Positions 12,101 to 23,728 of a DNA stretch of 64,000 nt are shown here, one piece after another. Position 1 is the stretch's first letter; each line of letters begins with the position of its first letter. The notes beneath the pieces were generated by a model that saw only the letters and a program-made list of their open reading frames with translations, was not told where the DNA came from and did no database searches. The translations under genes and the position numbers were made by a program. Source of the DNA: Takashimella koratensis (lineage: Eukaryota; Basidiomycota; Tremellomycetes; Trichosporonales; Tetragoniomycetaceae); the NCBI GenBank assembly GCA_003116875.1, contig BCKT01000013.1, positions 620,001-684,000 of the forward strand, written 5' to 3'.

Positions 12101-12564
12101 CATCATCAATCGACGCGTCCTCGTCATCGCTCATACCCACATCCCCATCTTCATCCTCATCACCCTCATCATCCTCGTCGCTGTCCTTGAGTCGTCGACG
12201 AGGAGCGTCCCGGGCAAACTCGGTACGTGGGACGGGGATACTCTTCTGGTCTCTGAGCTTGACCTTTTTGGGCTGGTCAGGACGACGCTTGGGCTTGCCC
12301 GTAGGTCCGAGGTCGGTACGTGCCGAGGCTGAGGCTGAGGTGGAGGAAGTGGCTTTCCCCTTTGGGGCGGGTTTGGGTTTGGGTTTCTGAAGAGCCAAAA
12401 GTACAGATCTGAAGTCAGCGTGGTCGTCCCAAGCCATGGTTGCAGCTGCATTAGGACCCAGGGGGAAAGATGTGAGAGAGAATGGTGTTAGGACGTACGG
12501 AGGAGGAAGACCCGCCAGGACCTTGTTTCCGCTTGCCCAGAGCCTTGTTGGAGAGCTTGACCAT
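9114..12564 (-). CDS. NOC3: Nucleolar complex protein 3 (Noc3)
   Basis: Ribosome-biogenesis factor that works with Noc2 in exporting pre-60S particles and, in yeast, also in replication licensing. It starts MVKLSNKALGKRKQGPG at 12564. Exon 1 is short, then an exon from about 12436 gives TMAWDDHADFRSVLLALQ and a basic Pro/Lys stretch. The next exons carry a long acidic tract and NRWKPAPVNAEPETVKVGR. From about 11250 comes the conserved NOC3 region, including KGRFGRMGIAEIVSASG. Then KCMSDLLVSVPHFNFSENI and a CBF/Mak21-like C-terminal part with FFRDLLLVLRRFI and SLYEVHWLASNHVD, ending at 9114. At least six introns; not every junction was fixed. The order of blocks fits family members of about 750-900 residues. 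Confidence 0.9.
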
Positions 12565-12942
12565 GGTCGTTGCGTAGGTGGAATGGGTGAATGAAGAGAG
12601 GTGTAGAAACCGCGGTTGACAGTCGACTTGAAATTTTGAAATCTATCTGGGTGGGACTCGGGACCTGGACATGATGAAAACAAGAAATTGATTCCGCCGG
12701 AATACGCTCGCCTAGTTGCCGGACCTGCAGACTGAAGACTGCATCTTGGTCCTCCACCTCATCCACCACGCCGACGACGCGGATCTGCTCGCTGCATCCT
12801 CGCCCATCTCATAACCTACTCGCTACGCAACAACTCGACCTCGGACACACCAATCACGATACCGTCTTTAGTTCGCACCTTCTCTTTCTTGTTTCGCCTC
12901 CTTCTCCTCTCTTTCCTTCTCCTCCTCCTCGCTACCCCAACC
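12565..12942. promoter_or_regulatory. Divergent promoter between NOC3 and a small orphan gene
   Basis: A 378-bp spacer between head-to-head starts. The last 60 bp before 12943 are pyrimidine-rich, as in many leaders here. No specific motif stands out. Confidence 0.4.
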
Positions 12943-13287
12943 ATGTCCTCTCAACCCTCTGCGCCGGCTCGACCAGCCCGGCCTATATCCCTCGACCCCT
13001 CTCTCACCTACATACACATAACCTCCCCTCTCTCTCCATCCAACATCCACCTCAGTTCTTCACCCGGGTACCACCTCACCTACGTCGGTCCCGTCGGCGA
13101 GCTCTCAGGCGAACACATCTTCCAAGTTCGGCACGGGGCGGAAAAGGCGGGAGGCGAGGTGGTTAAGAGAAATGATGAAGGTTGGAAAAGGGACCAAGAA
13201 GGGGTGGTTTCCGCGTTGAAGGCTTTGGAGGGCGTGAAAGGGGCCAAGGTGATGGAAATGAAACAGAGAACTAAGAGGGAGCTGTAA
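12943..13287 (+). CDS. Small orphan protein, 114 residues
   Basis: Single-exon frame from an ATG at 12943 (context ACC before ATG) to a TAA at 13285-13287. I do not recognise it. The N-terminus is Pro/Ala/Ser-rich, the middle has a strand-like segment (PGYHLTYVGPVGEL), and the C-terminal 50 residues are Lys/Glu-rich and probably helical. A non-ATG extension upstream would look like a signal peptide (Leu-rich), but it starts with TTG and is best read as a pyrimidine-rich leader. Support rests on the ATG context, the position behind a divergent promoter and the protein-like composition. It could still be a chance frame. Confidence 0.45.
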   Translation: MSSQPSAPARPARPISLDPSLTYIHITSPLSPSNIHLSSSPGYHLTYVGPVGELSGEHIFQVRHGAEKAGGEVVKRNDEGWKRDQEGVVSALKALEGVKGAKVMEMKQRTKREL

Positions 13288-13826
13288 CGTTGTAGATGGG
13301 GAACAAGCGAATTAGGGTGAAGAGGAGAGAAGAGCAGTCGTCTGGCGGGGAGGTGATAACGCAGTACGAGTGATCGAATCGACGTGACCGAGACAACGTT
13401 GATGAAATACAAAGCGACTCCACCGACAATCAGGGGGGCTACCACGAAATACTATCGACAGGGATCCGACGCACGGCCAAAGCTCAGCAGGCGGGAACAG
13501 TATATGATATAGAGTAAAGCGAAATTATGATCTCCATCATGTACTATAACGTTACAAACGAGGTATCTGCTAAACTTGCCGTGAGACGATAAAGCTGTTA
13601 ATAACCTAGACGACAACATGGGCAATGGGTTCGCTCTGCCCATCTCCCTCTTCCCCTTCCCTAGCTCAGTACCTCTTACTTCCCAGCATCCCCCAACCCT
13701 TTCCTTTCCCACCAGCTCCATCGCACACGCAGTTCTACGCAAGCTACGCAGGTAAATGAGAAATCTCGTCTCGGACCGTTTGTGCCCTTTGTGCTCGCGA
13801 CAATTGCTGGGGGACAGCCTATCGCG
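13288..13826. other. Intergenic, convergent 3' ends
   Basis: Spacer between the small orphan gene (+) and Mis14 (-). AT-richer around 13500-13570, which fits a 3' untranslated region. A hydrophobic minus-strand frame at 13445-13300 has no ATG and is not called. Confidence 0.5.
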
Positions 13827-15013
13827 TCAAACCACCAACCCATGATCAGCTTTGCACTTTCGGTCTACCCATTCCTGAACCATCACAGACCGAGACCAAA
13901 GGACTGCTCTACAAGCCCGGAAACGCGTTGAGAGTAGGGAACGGAGAACGGAAGGGGATGGGGATAGGTCTACTCACATTGGCGAGTTCGGAGAGGTTGG
14001 AAACGACAGTGTTGAATGTTTCTTTGACTTGTTCGTGCCGTGGTGGTGGTGGGACTGTCTCCACTTTCTCTTTCCGACCTAGGCCCAAGCACGCTCTGTC
14101 AGCTTTGAGCCAAAGTAAGAGACCACGAGTTGCGTGTTCATTGTCATTGACCAGCTCCTCGAAGCCTTATCCTAGTCCCGACTACGGCTCTTCGAACTAT
14201 GCCTTCCCCAAGGGTACATCGACACATGAACCCTTCCGCAAAAGACTCGACCACAACTCACCTGTCCGGTCCGTCTCGGGCGCCCTCCACTCCCCCGCCT
14301 CCCTCCGATCCTGCAAATCCTCCTCTAGTGCAAAAATCTGCCGAGGCGCTCGTCGTCGATACTCTGCGATCTGGCGTTCATGTCCAATCCTTTCAGCGTT
14401 CAGGCCCTTGAGCTTGCGGTCGAGCGCTTCGTCCCATGGTTCCGTTGCTACGTGATACCGACGGTGAGAGAGTCGGTGGGTAACAGTATTTAGCCATGAT
14501 GTCAAAGGGGAATAAGCAAGAAGGAGGGGGAGAAAGTAGAAGAAGAGAAAGATAAGGGGATAGACTCACCCTCGACAAAGTCCTCGTAGTTGTACCCGTT
14601 GACCAAGAGGTTTGGCTTGGCTAATTGAAACGCCTCCATCTCGATCTGTTCAGGATAAGGATTAGTTTCCATCAACAACTACCGTCTACTTTCTACCCAA
14701 CAGGACCATGCCAGATCCCAATTACCTTGCCGTGTCCAACATAGACCTCTCCCACCCCTCGCATGCTCCCCAATCCCCAATCCACAATCCATACCACGCT
14801 CCAACTCACCTGTTGAATTCTCCTCTCGACCTCTGCGCGCACCCGCGCCGCTGCCTCTCCCTTTGCTCCGCCAGGCAACGAAGCCAGCCTCGCCTCAAGG
14901 GACGATGCGAGTTTAGCGCTAATATTCGATTTCACTCGAAGCCAGTTGGCTTCATTCTCGATAGTTATCCGAGACGGCAGAGTTGGGTCGTCGAGGGTAG
15001 ATGGGCGCGACAT
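13827..15013 (-). CDS. MIS14: Kinetochore protein Mis14/Nsl1-like
   Basis: Likely subunit of the Mis12/MIND complex that links centromeric chromatin to the Ndc80 complex. Five exons (15013-14810, 14645-14570, 14447-14262, 14078-13978, 13874-13827) join in frame to 204 residues, the usual size of Mis14/Nsl1. The middle contains MEAFQLAKPNLLVNGYNYED and then ATEPWDEALDRKLKGLNAER, which resembles the family block where a Glu-Pro-Phe/Trp-Asp motif opens a coiled coil, followed by AEYRRRAPRQ. The C-terminal exon choice (EWVDRKCKADHG) is preferred over an earlier acceptor near 13905 that would end after six residues. It shares a 382-bp promoter with the divergent Sae2-like gene. Confidence 0.75.
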
Positions 15014-15395
15014 TGTAATGGGTTGAGGTGAGAGCTGGGAAGTGATTCAGACTCGAGATTGACTGTCAACGAATGTTTGTTTACGGAATATGGCGGTGAC
15101 GACACTTAGCACCAAAAGGGACGGAAAATAGGCTGACTGAAGCAGTGAGAATGCTAAAGTCCGTGTCGGTCTCTGCTCGATGGCGTGGCTCCTCGCGAAT
15201 GACTTTTGTTTGCTTGACCTCTCTAGTTTACTCACTCGTCTCACTCGACCACCTCCTCTCCTCTCAGACGTGTGCCCTTACTCACCCAAGCCTAGGTAGA
15301 AGAGACTCATAAGACATGAAGCAAGGCATCTTATACCTCGTCTCAGCCCTTTAGCGAGCTCCTCAACCTCCCAACCACTGCGTGCGAGGGAAGAG
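15014..15395. promoter_or_regulatory. Divergent promoter between MIS14 and SAE2-like gene
   Basis: A 382-bp spacer between head-to-head starts of a kinetochore gene and a double-strand-break repair gene. No clear TATA box or known site is seen. Confidence 0.4.
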
Positions 15396-18300
15396 ATGGA
15401 ATCGACAGACGCGGTCGCGACGGGAGATGAGGAAAGCCTCGGGACGGGACTGCGACGCCAGGCAGCCGACCTGCAAGGTGAGTATTGGTTTGGATCTGTT
15501 GCGCTCTGTATATTCCTCTTGAGAGCTCGACAGCATGGTTCCACGCTAATTCTTTTCGCCCTCACCAACTCAGACCTCGTGGGGAAGGTACGTACATCTC
15601 TCCGCCACCTTCCACCCTCATCCTCGTGCTTCGCTCACACCCCTCAGATCTCAGGCTACACCCTCGACCTGAAAAAGCTCGAGGCCCAATGTACCCAGCT
15701 CAAACATGAACGTCAGGCCCTCGCCCGTGAAAACCACAGCCTCGAGACGAACCTGACCTCTCTCAAAGCCCAGTCCTCGGAGATGGAGCGGGAACGTGAT
15801 CGACTTCGGTCCGAGCTATCTCAGGCTATCCGAGAAGTTGACGAGTACGTCCTCCCTGAATTCAACGAGCAAGGTAAAGCCGTCCGTTCCGCATGGCGGT
15901 CAGGTCTCGAAACGGGTCTTAAAGAGTCGCGTAAAGAAGCCTCTACCGAAATCGCCAATCTCAATCAATGTATTCTCGATGAACAAGCCATCTCCGACTC
16001 TCTGCGCGCCCGCATCGGTCGACTCGAATCCGCTCTCAAGGAGAGATCGAACGATTTGGAGAAGGCGAATAAGACGGTGAAGGAGATAGGGAAGAGTATG
16101 GATGGGGTGAAAGAATGGAGCGGGAAGGAAGTGAGCAGGTTGAGGAAGGAGAATGGGGATCTGCAGAGGGCGATAAGGGAGGAAAGGAGGAAGGGGAAGG
16201 AAGAAGAGAGAAAGGTAGAGCAAGGTGAGGAGAAAAGGGTCGAGGCGGAGGAGAAGGCGAGAGTGGCGGAGATGAAGACGGCGGAGGTTGTAGCAGAATT
16301 GGAGAGGGTCAAGACGGTACAGGCAGCAACGACGGCGACCGGAACGGCTGCTTCACCTTCACGCATTCATTCTCCAATATTACAGCCGTGAGTGTACTAA
16401 CGGTAGTTTCCAGAACTCGGCAAAGATATTCCCATTGTTCCAATTGACCGCTGACGATTTGATTCCTGCCATTCCTTTTTAGTCTTCGCGCTCTGCAGCC
16501 ACTCTCTCCCAACCGATTACCCTCCCCACCTCTCCGCGCGACTACTCCGAACCGAACCGTCCTCGTTCCCGCTTCAGGCACTACCTCCGCCTTCTCCCCT
16601 CACTCCTACCTTCCCCTGAGTGCACTCGGTCCCGACCACGGTTTATTCAGCCTCGACCCGGAATCCGAATTCACCAAAGGTCCCGGCTCCTCAGACTACG
16701 CCCGGCTCCGCGCAGCCCATGAGGGGCTGAGGGAACAGTATAAGGCTCTGAAGAAGCGGTATGATGAGGATTGGAAGAATTTGAAGGAGTGGAAGAAGGT
16801 ACAGGTTAAGAGGGATGAAGCGAAGAGGAAGAGACGGGAGGAGAAGAGGGAGAAGAAGAGGGCGGGTGCGGGTGCGGGAGGGAGAGAAGGGCAGGGAAAG
16901 GAGACACAGAAAGAGGAGGAGGAAGGTTCAAAACGGGAAGACGGGAATAGTTTCTCAAGAGTACCCGAGACGAGTCTCCCAGGAAACGAATCAGTCGGCG
17001 TTGACGATCTACCCAAACCCAAATCGACAGGATCCACACTTGGCCCGCCGACCCCTTCACACGAAGGCATTGACCGTCTCGACTGTCTCCCCAAGATTCC
17101 TGTCGATCCGACGACTGTAGAGGCGAGTATCGACGTCCCACCTCCCGAGCAGGCAGTGGCGCCTCAGGTCGGTTCTAGTCGTCTTATCGGCCCAACCATG
17201 GCGACTCGGTCATATCCCCGCCGCTCTAATGTCATACAGGTTGAGACTGACGGGACCGTCAATCCGGGCGCAGACAACGGGAGCGCTGTTGCACAGGGTT
17301 GTCTACCTCGAGTCACAGAGGGCTCAAAAGCACACACTCCGAAAATATCTCAGGCGCCTCGGGCTGCTGAACAAACGACCACTCCTGTCTCTCGTCCGTT
17401 TACTTACTCTACTCCAACCCATGCCGCCACCACTCGAGCGCCGACCACCTCGACCCCGGGTCTTGGTGGGCCCGAATCCCGACGACCGCCCATAGCGTCT
17501 CGCGTCACTCCCTGGTTGGGTAAGACCAAGTCTTCTGCGGCCTTGGCCTTGGGTAAGACAGTATCCCGGAGCGCGTCCAGGGTCGCCGAGTCCGATTCGT
17601 TTGAGGATGACGAGAAGGGGACGGGTGAAGGTAATCGAGGACAGGGTGGACTGGGTGGGGAATGGGGGACACCGGGGTCAGCGCCGAGAGCTTTGGTTAG
17701 GGATCGAACGGGAGCGGGGTCGGTGACTCCTGGGACCGGCGGATTGGGTGCAGCGGGATCGTTGCGCCGTGTTGCGCTGGAGAGGAATGCAGCTCGACCT
17801 GGGGCGGGTACAGATTCGCCTTTGGCTACGAGAGGACAGATGGACGGGTCTGACGCCGTTGGAGCGGGTCAAAACGCCGCGAGGCAAACAAGCGCGGGGA
17901 AACAAGATGGCGAGACGGTGGATATTGCCTACGACGAGGGGTCGCCAGTACCACGTGGAGCGACCGGCGCCAACCTTAGCACCAGCACCGGTACCAGCAC
18001 CCCTTCAGCCGGCCCCAGCCTTAAACGTAAACTCGACCTCGACTTCGACCTCAACCTCGAAGGTTTGAGTCCCAGAGATCGTGCCATCCAGCTCAAGAAA
18101 ATTGCGAAATTGTCCGTGGCGGAGAAGAGAGATTTGTATGCGCCGTATAAAGGGAAAGGGCGATACATCCCTGCGTCAGAATTGTGAGTGATCATGAGAT
18201 TGTGCACCCAAAACGGGGGGGGGGGGGGGGAGGGTTGAGATGAGTGAAAGAGAGGGACGAGGAGAAGAAGAGCTGGTTTGGGAACAGCCTTGGAGCTATC

Positions 18301-19265
18301 GACTTTGAATAAGGACCATCGAAGTCGTAAGACCACCAAGCTGACCAATTGATGAAATACAGGTCCAAGACAGTACAGGACGAATACGAGATCGACCCAG
18401 CTCAGAATGACGGCGCCAAACACGCGTTCCATGAAGTCCGAAGAGGAAGGGCAGAGAGAAAACAGATGCATGGAGGAGACTGTGAATGTTGTCGCGATGT
18501 AAGTGAAAGTGATGGGAGTTTTTTGGATTGAGTATGGACTGGAACCTCGATTGTCTAAGTAGGGGAAGGTGATTGTTCAAGAGCGGATGAAGATTGCGAT
18601 ACTGATGGTTCTGGTTTTCTGGCAGTACTATACCGCCGTGGGTTATTTGCCGCGGTTCAACCAACCGACAGCATGGAACGATCCCCTACCCGTATCTGGA
18701 GCCACTGAGACAGCCGACGCTGGGCTCGGACATGGTGCGCACGAGAGGGGGTTAGAACATCGTGAAGAGCTCGAGGATCATCGAAATAGGATCTCAAGGC
18801 ATCGTGACGTTGTGAGTTTCTCAAACCCCAAATCTCTGTGATCCCATTTCCAAAACACCTTCAACTGAACACTCTCCGCCTTGCCCTCACCTTCATTCTC
18901 CCGGGTGCAAATCAAGATATTTGTGTTTTAACTCTGAAACTCTGAATCGATATTGAGATTGACACTGACATTGGTTTAATCATAGTGGCGCCCACCGCCT
19001 ACGCCACCAGAGTACTGGACAGTCGCGTTTCCGACTACTCAACAGGTTGAAGAGATGAACGAGCGAGCGGACCAGACGAAACGGGAGAGGGAAGCCCAAG
19101 TTCGTCGAGAAGCCACGTAAGTCTCGACATAGTCTGTGGGACAGTAATGTCGACCAGGTATTGGCACATTGGAGATAGGAGGCAGTGGAAAGAGTGGGTA
19201 ACTAGTGGATTTTGGCTGACACGATGATTAGCCACAAGAATTCAAAATGGAAGAAGAGGACTTGA
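15396..19265 (+). CDS. SAE2: Sae2/Ctp1/CtIP-like DNA end-resection factor
   Basis: Cofactor of the Mre11 complex that starts resection of DNA double-strand breaks. Eight exons (15396-15477, 15574-15587, 15648-16387, 16483-18183, 18363-18498, 18626-18811, 18986-19116, 19232-19265) join in frame to 1007 residues. The N-terminal 300 residues form a long coiled coil (Glu/Lys/Arg heptads), as expected for CtIP tetramerisation. A low-complexity middle follows. The C-terminus has the family signature: HAFHEVRRGRAERKQ, then GGDCECCRDYY (CxxC), then RISRHRDVW and PPPTPPEYW. The usual Cys before SRHR is Ile here. Exon 2 is only 14 nt. The protein is longer than yeast Sae2 or fission-yeast Ctp1 and similar in length to human CtIP. 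Confidence 0.9.
18215..18230 (+). repeat. G16 homopolymer in an intron
   Basis: Sixteen consecutive G residues within the intron between exons 4 and 5 of the Sae2-like gene (18184-18362). The exact length may be a sequencing estimate. Confidence 0.9.
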
Positions 19266-19787
19266 AGCGATTTGAGATCAGAAAGACTTAGTCAAGGATA
19301 GATGGATCCTGAAAATCGACTTGGCCCCTTCTCAATAATCTCTCTTTTCTTTTCGTGCTCTTTTCACCTTCTTCCTGTACAACTTTTAATCTACTTCTTA
19401 CACTTTTGTCCACAGGCATTCTGCATCTGTTGGTGTCCGGCGTCTGGCGTCTGGCGTCTGGCGTCCTTCGCAATTTGCAATTCGTTCGCCAATCAGCAGC
19501 GATACCACTACCACGTTCAAACCCGGTGATTCAATGACCCTCTCCAATTTCATACAATATGTACTGTACTGTACATAGAAGATCAAACGACTTTTCTCAT
19601 TCCTTATATCACAACATGTATGTACAAACCATCTATGCAGTGTAAAGTCCACCCAAGCACTGGCTCAATGACAAAAGCACCATCACCGTGAAGACGACCG
19701 TCAGCTACACCACTGCCAACTACCAACTACCACGACCCCGCTCCTCCTAGTCTTATACCCTCACCCAACCCACCCCCTTCCCTTCCC
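19266..19787. other. Intergenic, convergent 3' ends with 7-bp tandem repeat
   Basis: Spacer between the Sae2-like (+) and NudE (-) genes. It contains four tandem copies of GGCGTCT at 19439-19466 (last copy one base off). No gene seen. Confidence 0.6.
19439..19466. repeat. 7-bp tandem repeat, GGCGTCT x4
   Basis: Three perfect units and a fourth ending CC instead of CT, in the 3' spacer between convergent genes. Confidence 0.95.
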
Positions 19788-22700
19788 TCACCTCGCAGGG
19801 GTCTTCGGCACCCCACCTGGCGTCCCTATCCCCGTCCCCGTCCCTTTCTTCTCCTTCTCCCTTGCCGCGTCTCGCAGAATACTACTCGGTATCCTCGGCA
19901 CTGGCGGTGGTGGTGTTCCCAGACCTACCACACTGGCAGGCCTAGTCCCTCCTAGTCCACTTCCACCACTCACGCTCCTCATCGGAGTCACCGATCCACT
20001 CGCCGGCCCTGATCCGATGACTTTAGGACCGGGGATAGCGGTGGGTATCTCCGAGCCTACCGATGACCTGCGGGGTCGCCTAATCGTCGACGCTGAAACG
20101 CTGACAGATACCGACCCTGTCGTACTTTGTCGACCTGGAGGTGGACCTCTGCCGATCCCACCCCCACCTGCCAGGCTACTTCCAGCTACATGCGCCTCGC
20201 GAGACGGAGGTCGTGGGAACCTCGTACCCCCACTTGTGCTTCCTCCCAGCGCCGCCGACGCCGAGGCCGACGAGTGCATCGCCATAGCGGGGGACGGGGA
20301 GCGCAGCGACGCGCGGAGCTGGGTCGCACTGGGCGGTGCGTAGCTCGATGGCGCGTGCGAGGAGGGACCAGGTATGAGGCTTGGTGAGAGCGGGGCAGAC
20401 GAGCCGGCGCCGTGGAGACCAGACCCGCTAAGGCCGCTAGGCGCAACGACCATGGAAGCTCTTGACCGAGGGCGGGAAGTCGGCGCGGATACAGACGCGG
20501 CGAGAGGGCGGTGACGGGACGTTGTGGTGCTCGAGCCAAGCCCGGAGGAGGCCGAGCCAACTGGGTGCGTGCCCGCCGCGCTAGAGGTGGACCGGGACAA
20601 GGCAGGGTTAGCGAGCGGGGACGGAATTCCCGGTCGTGAAGGGAGAGTCCGGGTCGATGTCCTGCTTGCTGCAGATACCGCTCTCGGTCCGGGTCCAGGC
20701 GTGGTAGTGTTCCTGCTTGGAGGTCGGTGCTTCCCTCCTTCCAAGGGAGAGGCGGGACCATGCCCTTGCTCACCGTCGTATCCATCTCCACTGGGCGATT
20801 CCTCGTCGTCTCGCTCAAACCCGCCATCGTCATCAGTCACCATGACCCAACTACTTGGGCTCATCATACTCGACTTGTCCGCTCCGTTCGCGGGAGTAGA
20901 TAAGAGCGCAGACCCGGCGCCTTCCTTCGCCAGCTGGGCGACCCTTGTCCGAGCCGGAGTCGGACCACTCGTTCCCGCCCCTCCTGTCCGGCTCGGGGCT
21001 GAATGAGAGCTGGTACTCCCCGTTCCACCTGAGTTTATTCCAGCGTGGGGTACAGCACCAGATACACTTCGGCGAGAGGCAAGAGCGATTGGGGCAGAGA
21101 CGTTTCGCCTGCTGGGCATTTTACCCAACTTGTCGTCGGTAGCCCTGATTCGAGCTTGAAGGTCCTGGAGGATCCGGATACCCTTGTTCCCTCCCCTGGA
21201 CACTGTGGCGGTAGAGACGGGTAACGCCGAGGTGGTGCTTCCTGCCAAGCGGGAGCGAGACGGAGACGGTGGGGGGATCCCGCTGACTCGAGGTGCACTG
21301 CCCACGGTGATGCTTGTGGACCGACCGAGAGCGAGAGCCGAAGGAGAGTGTGGGATCCCACCGGCCGTGCGACGGGGCAAGGGCGACGCGCTTGCTGCTC
21401 CCGAAAGAGAGGAAAGCGTCGAGCTGCGCGCCAGACCCCGTGGAGATGGCGCCGCGACAGAACGAGAAGCGGCTGTGCCAGTCGAGATTGATGGCGGGGC
21501 GTCGGAGACAAACGAAGGGATCTCGGGTAACGATACCTCGAGCGAGACCTCATGCACCGGTGACATGGGATGGCCGATCGATGATGGAGGTGTCGGGACC
21601 GCGCGCGTCGCTTGGTCTCGCAGGATACTGATTTCGCTGTTTGCGTCTGAACAAGATTATAGGTCAGCCACAGCTGAGGTGTATACTCTGTAGAACCAAA
21701 AAAGTAACGCCAAGACCCACCACGAAGCTCGTCCGTCAACCGCTGCACCTTTTCATCGAGATGTTGCTTGTCCACCAGTTCTTGCTCCAACAACGTCTTC
21801 TCCTCGATCGCGCGATTATACTTGCTCTCGAGGTCAAGCAGTGACGACGCGGCGACTCTTATTCGAGGTAGGCCCAGGATGCACAAAGCGAGACGAAATG
21901 AATAACGCCATAAATCAACCCAGATTCAAGCCACATGGAAATATCTTGCTGAGGTACGACCAACTCACCGCTCGTTCCGTTCCAACTCGTCATTGCCCAT
22001 CTCCAAATCTCGAAGCGCGACTAGCGTCTTGTCTCGTTCAGACCGGAGGTTATCCATTTCCCTCTGCATCGCGCCGACCGTCGAGCTATGCATTTTCTGC
22101 AAGTTGACATGTTTGTTCTGTAGGATGTGTAAGAAAACGACAAATAGCGTGCCAAAAGTCTTGAGCTCCGCCTTGCAAAAGGAGTCAAAGATGATGAGAA
22201 ACGGATGACGAGAGACAAGACGTACCTTCCAGTCCTCCTTCTCCGCCTCAAGACGCTTGATCTTCTCTTTCAGCTCTTCTTGCTGTTTTTCTGTCGCCGC
22301 GAGCTCTTTCTCGAGCTCTTCCTCGAGCTCACGCGAGGACGCCTGGAAGTCGTCTGCAGCAATCAGTGTCAGTTTTCTACAGCGAGGCAAAGGCCAAAAC
22401 AGCGAGGTAGAATGTATCGGCACGTAAAGCATGGATAAAATGCGGAAGGCAACTAACCCAGCTCGGCACGGGTCTCTGCGAGCATGTCGGTGATGCGCCG
22501 GTACTTTTCTCGATAATACGCTGCCTCTTCCTGTGCCGAGTCGAACCTGGTCCTGAATCAGCGCCAATCTCTGCAAGCTCTCCATGGAACCACGGTTCAC
22601 ACAAACTGCGGCCTCACTTGCACCTCTGCCCCAACTTACTGGATATCTGGGTCATTTTCAGGATCGTCGTCATCGTCGTATCCCGATCCTGAACCGGTAG

Positions 22701-22848
22701 CCATGCTGGAGGAGCTAGGCATCTTGTGTACGAGACCTGCTTGGGAGGGCGAAGGGGAAGCGGCTCGTGACGAGGCTAGGGAAGAGGTATAGCTCGTTGA
22801 CGAGCCGTTGGCTGTGCTCGTGGGGAGCGGCACGCCCAAGGTGGCCAT
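19788..22848 (-). CDS. NDE1: Nuclear distribution protein NudE/Ndel1-like
   Basis: Dynein regulator that couples Lis1 to dynein for nuclear migration and spindle positioning. It starts MATLGVPLPTSTANG at 22848. Exon 1 (22848-22640) and exon 2 (22552-22458) are joined to give FDSAQEEAAYYREKYRR, the conserved NudE opening. A long coiled coil follows: ELEEELEKELAATEKQQEEL, then NLQKMHSSTVGAMQREMDN and DLESKYNRAIEEKTLLEQEL. The NUDE-C region opens with DANSEISILRDQA near 21640. The remainder, about 600 residues to 19788, is Ser/Pro/Arg-rich and probably disordered, much longer than in animal NudE. The divergent neighbour BRE1 lies 880 bp away. Confidence 0.9.
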
Positions 22849-23163
22849 GGTGGGTGGTGGGGTGAATGAATGATTGTGAAGAGGGATGTAGAGGTCAAGG
22901 TTGTCAACAACAGTGTTAGAGTGGTCACGTGATGGCGAAGCGGGTGGCAAGAAGGGGGAGCGGGAGAGTGCCACATTCCGGTAGTGCCGCGGCGTTGGAG
23001 GGAAAGTGGGTAGGTAGGCCGGTCGAGCTCGTGTGCGTGTGTGTGTATGTGTTTGTGTGTACCTATGCATGGTCCAGAGCTGCTGTGTGTGCTCTGTGTG
23101 TGTGTGTACGTGTGCTGCTAATACACACAGCAGCGTATGAGCCGAGCAGCTGCATACAGTCAC

Positions 23164-23220
<57 letters not shown>

Positions 23221-23728
23221 ATATGGCAGTATGCTGTGTGTATGTGTGTGTCGATTGGTTTATTATTGCTCGTCGCACGCTGGCTCTTTTTTTTTTTTTT
23301 TCACCAACCCCTCAATCCATCTCCATCTCCATCTCCACCACCCTTCCCCCTCCCCTCCATCCCGCATCCACCCTCCCGTCCCTCACTCGTCTCTAGCCTG
23401 ACGCTTCCTCACGACCTACCTGCTCTCCCTCCGGTCCTCCCTCGCAACCCAAGCTTGCGGTCTGGTTCATCTTCTGGCGAGTGGGCAACTAAGTGCGACA
23501 AGCACGCGCAGACGGCAAAACCGACTTTATCATCAGCCCCAGCTCACTCGACATCTGTTGCAAGAAAGAAAGAGACCACCTCAATACTCGTTCTTCTTCT
23601 TCCCTTTTTGACTCATAGCCCTCCGCAGATACAAAAGCATTCAATCCACTTTACCCCTCCTCCCCCACTCTCCCGTCCTCTCTTCCTTTCCCCTTCATCG
23701 AGGCATCTGTCCTTCTTTCTCGCTCGCC
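22849..23728. promoter_or_regulatory. Divergent region between NudE and BRE1 with a (GT)26 tract and CACGTG box
   Basis: This 880-bp spacer has TCACGTGA (core 22926-22931) about 78 bp before the NudE start. It is TG-rich from about 23030 to 23260 and has a run of 15 T at 23287-23301. The 400 bp before BRE1 are pyrimidine-rich, as expected for a leader. Confidence 0.5.
23167..23218. repeat. (GT)26 dinucleotide microsatellite
   Basis: Twenty-six perfect GT units, flanked on both sides by further interrupted TG-rich sequence. Alternating GT tracts of this length can adopt Z-DNA. Confidence 0.97.

Noticed and set aside
12889..13287. N-terminal extension of the small orphan that looks like a signal peptide
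   Set aside because: It would have to begin at TTG; the Leu run simply reflects the CT-rich leader. The ATG at 12943 is preferred.
13080..13445. Minus-strand frame with a hydrophobic segment (APLIVGGVALYFINVVSV)
   Set aside because: It starts without ATG directly after a stop, has no clear upstream exon, and runs antisense to the orphan gene. It could be a small spliced gene but I cannot support it.
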